DNA of 64,000 bases from Dendrophyllia cribrosa (Eukaryota > Cnidaria > Anthozoa > Scleractinia > Dendrophylliidae). Position 1 is the first letter of the stretch. Every line of letters starts with the position of its first letter. Location: contig JAJLRJ010000005.1 in assembly GCA_024195265.1 (NCBI GenBank), positions 21,706,355-21,770,354 of the forward strand, given 5' to 3'. Shown here piece after piece: positions 24,628-35,900 of the stretch. The position numbers and the translations under genes are program-made. The notes below the pieces were generated by a model that was not told where the DNA came from, did no database searches, and saw nothing but the letters and a program-made list of their open reading frames with translations.

Positions 24628-27600
24628 ACACACGCATATATGCCAAGATAAAGGTTTTCCACGCAAATCGAGCACAGTTTACGCATATAGGCCTCATGTT
24701 TGTTGACGGTAGCGAGTAAAGGTGGTCGAACACAGTTTTGCGCGCACTCTGCTCCAGTTTTTATTGCTGACGCTTCGTGTATCACGCGCCCGATAAAGTA
24801 GATAGCGATCTTATTTTTTTGCCGATTTGAACTTCAAAATGTTATTTTCCCTTTTAAAATCATATAGTCTGTAGTATTAAAATATATTTAGAACATTAGC
24901 ATTAAAGAAAGCCATATCAAAGAAATCCTAGGATATTTGTATGTTTTTCTTGCTTGCCAGAAAACTCAGTTAAATGCAGCGTGCATTGAAACTGTTTCGG
25001 TGGCTTTACGCGGAAACTCGTCAAATTGGAAGAAACCAGTCGATAGAATTTGGTGAAATCAATCGAGTGGCCAACAAAAAATATGAAATTAAACAAAGGG
25101 AATCTTAAATAGTCCAGAGCATATTTTGAAAAGGTAAAATACAATTTATTTTTAATATCTCCATTAAAATTCTATCATACTAGACCTGTGAACAAGTTAG
25201 AATTTTTACAGGCAAACAATGGACAAAGTCTATCGACTGGTTAAAAACCAGCCTAGTTGTCATGGCAACGTCACATATGTCAACCCAAACTACCAAAACA
25301 ACAATGAACGAACGAACGGGATGTTTGTCAAGGCGACACTATGTCACCTAACAGTTGTGTACCTTTTTTTATTATCGCGATAAAAGTTGTTATTGATTGC
25401 TTTACGCGAACATAAAGAAAAAACAAAGAGGTCAAAGTGTTAAATGTTGCCATCTCTGTCAATTTAATGTTATTTTACTTCGTTAAAATAATTTCTGAAT
25501 AGAACTGCTGAACAGACAATATTTCCAGTTTGAAATTGAATATACAGAAAGAACGATTGCATCTTAGCTTTGTGGCCTTCGTACACTGATGACTCTCCAA
25601 ACAATATTGATACAGAAAAGTAATGAAACTAAATTATGAAAATGTTAAGAATATTTTTTCCTAACGTGACGAAGTTTGTTATATACAAACATTGCGCATT
25701 CCTTAGCACTTTGGATAGTAAAAACGGGTTATAGCAAATAGACCAAACCATCTAACTCGACAGTACAGCGGGAAATTTGCCTTTTGCGAAATGAATTTTA
25801 AACTGATATACTTGAAGACTTCACTGAACGAAATGCTCTTACTGTTGCAAGTTGATGAAAGGAATGCTTGAATTTAGAATAACATACAAAACAGTAACAT
25901 TTTTTTCTTTGTTGTTGTTTTAACAGCTGCAAGTACTTCAGAGTCTTCGACTTTTCGCTTTCCATGGACAACTTCTTCCCAACGTAAGTACATTTGAAGA
26001 AGAGGACGAACTGGCGAGTGAATACGTTTTACTGTCGTATGGAATACTTAGTGTTTGCACAGGTAACCCAAGCTCACAGAGAAAAAGCGTTAGATAGTTC
26101 TGAAAAACCAAGTTTGAAGAACTAATAAATGTAAGGCTATTTTAAGATTAACAGATATATTACTTTGAAATTTGGATTGGATTAACTCTTTTAACGTTTA
26201 CTAAACGCTGTCGGACTAATCCTTCACCACTTCCCAATTTTTATTCCCTTCTTCTGTTCCGCCGTGGGTTGAATTTGTTTTTGTAAAAGTTCTTGTTTTC
26301 TTCCTTTGTGTAAAAAAATAACATTGATACATTTTTAATTTTTTTCAGTTTTATATTTTAGTTCAATGCCACAGAAAGAGAAAAAAATGAAACTGAGCAC
26401 CAATAGCCCTTATGCCTGTTTACGTCAGACTAGCTAATTTCACCCCCAAGCCTCGCTTTCGAAGTGTAAACCTGTGACAATCTCATCAATGTATTCTCAA
26501 AGGAGCAAAGTTGAAAAGAATACCCACTCAAAAACAACACGAACTTGTCAAAGGTTTGCAAGGAATTTCGTACAAACGAGGCTTGGTGGTGAATTTTGAG
26601 CTGGTGGCGTCATCATGCATAAGGCCTGAATATCCTTATGAAACGAGGCGGCATGTACTTCTCGGATCGCCTCACAGGATTGGCTGAGAGAACAATAGAA
26701 CACACGACAAAACAATAGACCCTGTTTCTGAAAACAATATATCTGTGTGATATCCATGTCCAATGAAATTTAAGGTTCTGAAGAGGTGCATGGCATCTGT
26801 ATGAAATAGAACCTCCTTCGCACCCATTTCCGAGAATCTCATTTATGGGGGGCTGTTCTTCATACATGTGTAGCGAAACAATAAATTATTTTTACGGGAC
26901 GTGTCGGCACTTCTACTTAGCCAGGGATGGGGGGAGGGGGGGGGGGGGGGGGGGGTGGGGGGAAGCCTTTCCTTTTTTTCTTATAACTTAGACCGCAATG
27001 AGATAATCCTAATTTGTTTGCAAGATTAGAACCAATAGTAAAAACAGATTCATTAAACTTGTTAACAATTTTATTTGGATTGTTTATTTTTGGATAAGAT
27101 AAAGGGTATCTCATTACCTTTATGTTTTTTAATTAAGCAAATTTAATATATATTTTTGTATAAAAATAGCCTTGCGATAATAAGAAATGAAGAAATCAGT
27201 CGCGGATACAATCCCCACCCCAGCCCTACTAGTCAATCCAGAGTTCATCTTAAGGACGGGCCAATAATGGGGGCATGATGAGGAATATTGAAAAGAAATG
27301 TTTGCAGGGCCTGAAATGACAAAATAAATTGTTTGCAAACACGATATGCATAAACTGAAATGTTTACAGAGAAGTCAATATTAACTATTAACAGAACTTC
27401 AGTTAGTCATCAACTACATTTGTTAAATTTAATTAAAAAGCTTAAATTCTGTTCCTCCTTTAAAAAGGATTGCCAAAAAGCTGCAGACTTCTTGGATTCG
27501 ATAAAAAATCCCCTTCACAAAAAGCAAATAAATAAATTTCGCCTTAGAAACCATAAACAAGACACCCGAACATTTAAGAGTCTGTTCCCTCTGTAACTTA

Positions 27601-30600
27601 AATGAAATTGAAGACGAATCACATTTTCTATTCACCTGCCATCATCACAACAATTTACGCAAGAAATATTTCAGTGAAATAAATGATAGATATCAAAATT
27701 TTAATAATCTGGTCAACAACTCTAAAATCTTGTTTCTTTTTAACAGCGCTGATGCTTTCGTCTGTAGAACTACCACTGCTTACATTTATAATTCAATGTT
27801 AAATCGACAATCTATGTTAGTTTAATGTTGTTGTTGTTATACTTACATATAATACTTGATACGTATTACTTGTATAGGTAATACCATGTATTTATACGGG
27901 AATACCGAAATAAATTATTGTTGTTATTGTTGTATTAAAACATATTAGTTCCAAAACTGAAATAGAAACTAAAAGTAACAAATTTTTGTTATAAATTTTA
28001 TTAACACAGGATCTTCAAATTGAACAAGCACAAAATATCCAGCTGGGCATTTCAAAGTGGTCATTATTTAAATATAACTTATAACTTATAACTAATAATA
28101 AATTAGTAAATAGCTGATCATTTTCTGAAAAACGGAATTTATTGTGGCAATTAAATCTCAACACTATTTGTTTACATTTCATCCTATTAAACTTCATATA
28201 TTTTTGTCAAAACTGTAATAAACAAATTCTTTAAACTCGGCTATACTCATCACTGCTATTCACATATTTCAGAAGCCAATCACTTACATGAACAAACACT
28301 GAACATTGCTGAGAAAACTCTATGTGTGTCCGACCTATTCTGTGGCATTCATGAAATACTGCTGATTTAATAAAATTAAAAAAATATTCGAGACAAAATG
28401 ATTCAAGCAGGCCTTGACATTAATTACATGTTCGTTGACACCTGAAAAACTTTTGTAGTAGTAGAAAAATGAACCGAAACATGTGTTATTTAATTCTGAA
28501 ACATAAACAAGAACTCTCTATTCATCCAATAGTTAAAACAATGACTGTATTGGCTGCGGCCGCACTTGGTGAGTAACTGGGTTATTTTTTTAGTAACCCG
28601 GTTAAAATAAACCGGTTAAAATAACTCGGTGAAAAGTGAAATAACCGAGTTTATTTTTCTGAGCGGCCGCGCTTCACTTCAGAAGGTTGAACTTTGAACG
28701 TGAGAGATCATGTTAGGGATGCACCATTAGAAATGTGAAGGGGTGGGGGGAGTCCAAAAACAAAAACAAAATCCTGCAAAACAAAAATTTAAGAAAAAAA
28801 AAATCCTGCATTGCAACGAAACCAGAAAAATACCCTGCATGGATAACCAACGTGACTATAACAATATTTTTTTTGACAGAAATTGTCGTCTCAGAACACT
28901 AGAAATGGAGTTTCAGAGCATCAAGATTTCAAAATTTCCCCCCCCCCCAGACCCCCCCAGCGGCTCGCGCCTTAGGCGCTCGGCCACTCCATCTCAATTC
29001 CACTTTATCCCAATTTTTCATGCCTAAAAGGTTGGAAAGTCTGCAAACTGCATTTCAGGCATCTCATTTTATAAAAAACAATTTCTACTGGCTGAATAGA
29101 GATTTCAATTTCAACCAACTCTGATGCCCTTGATCTCTATAGCTGCCATAGCATTAAATTAGAGGTTACAGATTGTAATGATAATGCTGCGAGCAGATGC
29201 TGGACAGTAAAACATAACGGAAACAGTAAATGAACATACAGATTTTGATAATTTCATAAATTTATTTATTGCGTCAATTACCATACCATCATTTTCGAAT
29301 TACATACCATTATAAGTAGCTCTTTGTGATTCATTGTTCAATCGGCACACCGGCTGAGCACGTAAAAACGCTGAAAAACTCATAAAAGAACATTGCCTTC
29401 CCCGTGAAATGTTACTAAATCGTTCGTGACCTTGGATTGTATAATATTTTCCCACAATAAACTAAGCTTTACCAGTCCATTTGCTTTATTTTTCGGTGTT
29501 TTTTTTACCGAAATAAACACGTTTGGACTAATTCAAGATGGCGGATCCAAGACGGCGGATCCAAGATGGCGGACGATAAAATGGGAAATTTATTTCTAGT
29601 ATATTACGTACATGAAAAGCCATAATTTGCAAAGTTAAATGTTCCAGTTTTTAAGAAAATGTACACATCACTTCTATGACGTCACATGCTGTTACCATAG
29701 CAACAAAATGTACGAATTCATTAATTTTTACTCCTGCATCAATATGTGAAAGTTTGGTATGGACACTACCGTTTGTTTCAGAGATATGCCTTATAGAACG
29801 TTTCAGTTGGTTATTTCATTGTATATGACGTCATAATGACGTTACTGTTATTGTTAACAACACCAACAGTGTTAGTAAACATAAGACTTTTATTAAATAG
29901 GTAGCTGTTAAAGTCTTGTTGTTATATGTTCAAAATTGAGAAAATATTGATGAAAGACTGTTTTAGCCAATAAAATCGACTATATGACGTCATAATGACG
30001 TCACGTTACGCCAAAGTATCTGTACTTACTAGAATTCATGACAATATTATCCTGTGTAAATTTGGTGGCCATAGCATAAGCGGTTTCAAAGTTACATAAG
30101 GGGGGCTTCTGGAGCCTCCCCCCCCCCCCCCCCCGGGCCCAGACGGTCAAAAAAAGCCCGGTCTGGATAGGGTTAACGACTGTGTCCCGCGTACCGCGTA
30201 GGCAAGAAAAAATATTGCCCTGTCCTCTTGGACTATTTAACGACTGCGTACCGCGTACCGCGTAGGCAAGAAAATATGTTGTCTTTTCATGTCTTCATAC
30301 TGCCACTGCGTACCGCGTACAGACTTTTTTTCATGAGGCACTCGAAATGGCAGGGTATTCTGCAGTTACTCCGGACCATTGTTCAATCGGCAAACTCTGA
30401 GCAAGTAACAACGCTGAAAAACTCATAAAAAACATTGTCTTCCCCGTGAAATGTCATTAAATCGTTCGTGACCTTGATGAATGCTCCCAGCAACAAATAA
30501 GTTCGAACTTGGCATAATACATTTGCGCGCAAATATCGAAGAAGCGAACGGAAGCGAGAATGTGCTATGGAAGGATATGGACGGCGAAAGATGTATCCAG

Positions 30601-32908
30601 ATCCAGGCGCATTTAAGTTATGATGACAACGCTGGACGTACCTTGCTCAAAATCATCGTGACAAACAAAAAATCGAGATGGGCAGTGCGGGCGTACGAGA
30701 TTTACGCACCAGTTGGTTCGTATCAGAAATCGAACGAGCGAGGCTTTGCGAGCGAGATCCAGCAAGCGAGAGAGATTACAACATACAATGTGGCAAAGTC
30801 CATGTCTAACACTGCACGTGTGAGGTGTCCTATTGCATTACGTAACATTTGTGACTGGACAAAACGCTTTTTTCACGCGTGAGAAAGTCATTTCGCCATT
30901 CTGATTGGCTGCGAACCCTGAACAGGGTTTTCATACGCCAAATTTCAATAGAAAATCCCAATTATTATGAAATAAATTTAGTTAATACAAACGTGTTCTG
31001 TTGGGACACTACAACAAAAAACATTTGAGCGGTTGAAATGGTCCTAGTAGAACAAGACCAAAAGAGGGCATAGTCATTTTGGAAAAAAAGGTTGAAAAAA
31101 AAATCTTGCACTCCTGCTGGTTGTGAAAAAATAACATGCCTTTCTAGAAAGTCCTACCCCACCCCCCTTCACATTTCTAATGGTGCATCCCTTATCATTT
31201 GCTAGCGAGAGCTGCACAAAACAATACGATTAATGAGCGAAAACAGTGCCTTTGCACGTGCATTTTACATATTGTTATTCCCTGCAAAATAACATCGTCA
31301 AATGATCAAATTATAGGTTTTGTGGAGAACATAAACACACGACTGTTGTCCTTTCTCTATTTGAAACTGAAAGTCGTCCCTACGAAGGTCTACGAATTCA
31401 ACAGGAAGCCAAAAATTACCGCTTAAGCGAAGATGATTGACAGATCGGGAAAGTTAACTTGCATTAAACTACCTAGCGAGGTGGTTTAAATAAACCTAAC
31501 CCGGTTAAAAAAATCTATTGTTCTTTAATTAATTTCCATGGGAACCGCTAACACGGTTAAAATTCGGTGAACGCAGAAAATACGCGGCCGCATCAGGAAT
31601 TTTGTTAAACGAGTTAATTTTAATTAATTAATTGCAAATAACCGGGTTAACTACTCTAGTGCGGCCGCAGCCATTGTTAGACAAATTCGGCTAGGGTACC
31701 CAATTCAAACCTTTTGGGATTAGAACTCTTTGTTCGTCATATTTCCATATCAATGAAGTATTGACATGGAAATTACATGGAAATACTGTGAACAAAGGAT
31801 GTGTCCCAGAAGGTTTGAATTGGGTACAACAGTGCGTTAGCCGAATTTGTCTATTGCACGAATAATGATTCATTTGTTTGTGTATATTAAAAATACACTT
31901 TGTTATAAATATTTTTAATACCAGAGAAAAATTTGCTAGAACTGTAAAAAAAATGAAAAAAAAATGTTTGCAGGAAGGTGCTTTTGAAAAAAATCATTGC
32001 AGAAGCGCATAAATTAAAAAAAAAAAGTTTGCGGCGGAAAATCACCCCGTCCAGCAAAATATTGGTCCGTCCCTTATTGTTACAGCATTAACGGCTCAAG
32101 GAGCTAAGAGCACCTCAGCATCTAATTGAAGCTGCCTAGACTGTTGCGGACTTGCTATGAGTTAAGGGGGTTTCGAGGGCCAAAACTTAGTTTCGAACGA
32201 CCCAGGCTAGTTGGAGGCTTTATATTCTTTGTTAGAATCCTTGTTTCAAAAAGACAGATGCCAAGTTGGAGGTCTCTTGCGACTGGTCTGTCGCGTATGA
32301 GCAGTAAGAACTCGATCTCGTGTTGAATTTTGAACTCGTTTTATGTAGTCGCTTCTCAGTTCGGAAATCGCTTTTGGACTGTGTTCTCTGTACGGTTTAA
32401 CATTTATGAAGCTCATGGAAATATAACGTTTATATGATCTTATATTCTTTTGCAGCAATCACTCCAACGATGAGTTCCTCATATGTGCCATTTTCTGTTT
32501 CATATCCGGGTAAGAAGGCAATTTCAGTTATTGTTTCCCAATTTGTGGCGATACGGGAGGATCGACCGAACATTAGCAGTAGCTTTAAATCTCCAAATGT
32601 ATACACCAAATTGAAGAAACGTTGTCGGGTGAAAAGCATAAACCATGAACGATGCGACCCAAAGATTTACTGGGAAATTGGGTAAATTAACTTTCGTCTC
32701 TAACAGAATACAAGTTATATCACCACGAGATGCATGAATCATGCTCTAAAATGTCTCAAGCAAAGAAAACATCTTGATTATCGAGAAATGGAATATTACT
32801 CAGCTTGCCAATTCCGCCTACCCATGATCCCATTCGGTCTCATCGTTCATGGTTTATGCTTTTCACGGGTCAACGTTTCTTCAATTTGGTGTATGTAAAG
32901 GTTCAAGG

Positions 32909-32967
<59 letters not shown>

Positions 32968-35900
32968 TACATGCCAAGATATAGGTTTTCCACTCAAATC
33001 AAGCACAGTGAAGAAATTAGGCCACATGTTTGTTGACTCTAGCGAGTTAAGGTGGTTTGACACAGTTTGCACGCACTCTCCAATTTTAATTGCGGACACT
33101 TCGGGTATCACGCGCCCGGTAAAGTGGAGAGCGATGTTATTCAGTTGCCGATTTGAACTTCAAATTGTTTTTTTTTTCCTTTTAAGATCACATAGTCTGT
33201 AGTATTAAAAAATATTTAGAACCAACATTAAAGAAATCCCAGGATATTTGTATGTTTTTCTTGCTTGCTAGAAAACTCAGTTAAATGCAAGGCATTGAGA
33301 CTGTCTCGGTGGCTTTACGCGGAAACTCGTCAATTTGGAAGAAACCAGTCGATAGAATTTGGTGAAATCAATCGAGTGGCCAAAAAGAAAAAATGAAATT
33401 TAACAAAGGAATCTTAAATAATTCAGAACATATTTTGAAAACGTAAAACAAAATTTATTGTAAATCTCTCCGTTAAAATTTTATTATACTAGACGTGTAA
33501 ACAAGTTAGAATTTTTTTCTGAGTTTTTTACAGGCAAACAATAAATAAAGTCTATCGACTGATTAATAACCATTCTAGTTGTCATGACAACGTCAAATAT
33601 GTCAAAAAGTGCACATGAAGTGAAATTTCACTACCGTTTTGTTTTAGGGTTTTATGTTGTTTATATCACCTTTATTTCACTTTCAGTCGTTTTCCTCTTT
33701 TGCGCGAAGAGGATCCACTATTTTTAGCGGTTTGAAAACTCCCGCCGGGGCCTGAAATTTGCGACATTTTGAGCGCGGCCAAAAAGGTACAAACAATGTA
33801 TTTGTGACGTCATTCGTGTGTTCGATCACAACAAAACCTGGCGAAGAAGGGGACGAACCCGGGGCTAAAATACGCGTTTCTACAAACAGAGCATGTTTTC
33901 TTTTTGTTTAAACTGGCTTGAAAATCGAGTTTGATTAAGTTTTACCTTCTCTCAGCGGATAAAATTGTCGATTTTTAGCTCTGTTTGCTTGAAATCCTGT
34001 CAGAGTCTAAAATAATGTTAACGGATTTTCTTTGATTGACGTCCACTAAAACTCAACTTTATCCGACTGTTTTGAAGGCGGTGGGTCGCGTGTTATTGGT
34101 AACCGCTGAAAGCGCTGGTTTCTCAAAATTAATTTTTGGCTTGTATGGGACACTTAAAAGAGTTACGACTCAAAGGGAATTCGTTCGATTTTTCTCCAAT
34201 TTGAACAGTAGGCAGGTTAACATATAATCGTGTCGGGGAATTTCTAATTTCTAAAACCTTATTGTTTTGGGCCATTTCAGCGTAATTACTCCAGTTTTTT
34301 GTTCGCCCTTTTAAGACAATGCTCTGTAACGTATGGGAAAACGCAGACACGTTTTATTAATAACCCCTCGGGGTCTGGAAACCCGAGAACAAGATATAAT
34401 AATCGCTTTTAGTTGTAGCTATCAAAAGCTGATACAGACGCTCGCAATAGACCATTTTCGATATATTAAAATTCATACTTGGCTCCGAGGCTTGGGGAAA
34501 TAAAACAAAAGAAATGAATAATTCAACGCTGAACCTCAATGTGATTTCTTTTGTTTTATTCCCCCAAGCCTCGGAGCCAAGTATGAATTTTAATATATCG
34601 AAACTGGTCTATTTAGACTACGTAGAAAATTCGATAATTCACTTTACTAGAAAATAAAAGGTATAGAGTGATTTTACTCAGACCGTGAAACAGTATCTAG
34701 CAGTTAGTCAAAATTAACCAAAATTAGTCAAAACTAAACAAACGAAAACAATGGAATTAGTGTCTAATAGTACCTATTAGTGTTTATTAGCTTAGTAACT
34801 ATTTCACAATTTAAAGAAAATCACTCTATAATTTAGATAGCCAGCTCTATAAGCTTTAATTGCTCTATGAAACAGTTTAGAAAATCCCCTGGGTTTTTAT
34901 AGAAATAGCGAACAAGGATACCGTACCTTATAGCAAAGCATAAATTTCGTGTCACCAGTGTTCAAGGGTATGACTCAGTTATCTGAAAACAACGGTTTTT
35001 CTCCCTTCAGCGCCGCCATTTCCAACAAGCACAGCACTACCTCCAACCATGTCAGTTCCAACAACGACAAGACTGCCACTAGGTAAGACTGGTGATTATT
35101 GCCACCAGTTAACACCAGTTATAATAATGATAATGAGGGGTAACTCCCCCCCCCGGGGGGGGAACTCCCATATAAAAGTGACGGGGTGCTCGTCGGAAAT
35201 TTTCGAAAAATACCCTAAAAGGTACCAGAATCTCGTTTGATGGGCGTGGCTCAAAATAATTTTTACCCCTAAGAGGTACCAATTCTAAAACAACACATGT
35301 CATATTCTGTCATACTTTTTCGGCTCATACCCTAAAAGGTACCGCGATAATTCTAACGGTAGTCATTTTAGATTTAAGTACCCTAAGCGGTACCAATCTA
35401 CAAATTTCGACCCCTAAAAGGTACGACGAGCACCCCCGTCATTTTTATATGGGAGTCCCCCCCCCCCCCCCCCCCCCCCCCAGAGGTAACTTTAAGTACA
35501 AGATTTCGACTTGACCTATTCCGGTCTACTTAGTAACGTTAATGGGCAGATATAGATACCAAGTACGCGATATCATCCGTAGAATGACTGAAGAACATCG
35601 ATACATTGACGAGAGGTGTGTCCTTTCGATATTCCTGGATACCTTAGACATAGCCACTTGCTGTGGAAATTTTTTGCAGAGCCTGTGCTTTTTTATAGTC
35701 CACATCAACCCTACCACTCTGTGCTGCATGCGATATGCTTTCCGTTTTACCCAATTTTGTTGGGCTTTTTCACTTATTTTTGTATTTTCATTGATGCAAA
35801 CGTGAAACAATGAAACTAACTTGATCAAGTTTTAAGTATCCTTCGTACGTGATACTTGATTGCGTAAATATTCAAAATCTGAGTTTTGTCGATGTCCTTA

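Larger units (their letters stand above)
23637..25283 (+). repeat. segmental duplication, copy A (contains linker exon)
   Basis: About 1.6 kb of intron-exon-intron that reappears as copy B (27,158-27,230 plus 32,075-33,603). Shared landmarks in order: GCGGATA(T/C)AATC(T/C)CCACC, TTATTGTTACAGCATT, the 54-bp exon, an inverted repeat, a (CA)n tract, CGGAAACTCGTCAA and GTCATG(G/A)CAACGTCA. Several percent divergence and small indels. Confidence 0.85.
28716..31191. mobile_element. innermost 2.5-kb Harbinger-type element, about 35-bp TIRs, TTA duplication
   Basis: Left end GGGATGCACCATTAGAAATG then TGAAGGGGTGGGG; the right end is its inverse, with mismatches only towards the inner side. It is flanked by TTA at 28,713-28,715 and 31,192-31,194. 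The intact MITE copy at 45.7 kb shows the empty site with a single TTA (GTTATCATTTGCTAGCG on the inverse strand), which proves the borders and the 3-bp duplication. No DDE transposase was seen; the only long ORF is at 30,481-30,882. Confidence 0.85.
28551..31673 (+). mobile_element. MITE with TGGCTGCGGCCGCACT ends, split by a later insertion
   Basis: Starts TGGCTGCGGCCGCACTTGG and ends CTAGTGCGGCCGCAGCCA. Internal blocks rich in AACCGGGTTA match the intact copy at 45,243-45,879 in reverse orientation. Removing the inner element 28,716-31,191 leaves about 650 bp, close to the 637 bp of the intact copy. Confidence 0.85.
27253..32073. mobile_element. outer element of a nested stack, 14-bp TIRs, TTA target duplication
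   Basis: Left end TTA|AGGACGGGCCAATA and right end TATTGGTCCGTCCC|TTA are inverted (12 of 14 match) and flanked by TTA, as expected for PIF/Harbinger-type insertion. The element sits inside duplication copy B, while copy A lacks it (with a small local difference of about 15 bp). It contains a LINE 3' end (27,360-27,825) and two further nested elements. No transposase was recognised. Confidence 0.68.
32075..33603 (+). repeat. segmental duplication copy B, main part
   Basis: Resumes at TTATTGTTACAGCATTAACG and runs parallel to copy A through the duplicated exon, inverted repeat, (AC)n tract and the AAACCAGTCGATAGAATTTG block. Homology fades near GTCATGACAACGTCA (33,585-33,603). Confidence 0.85.

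Noticed and set aside
35526..35828. Overlapping 100- and 87-codon ORFs on both strands
   Set aside because: No motif, no splice support; mutually antisense, so at most one could be real.
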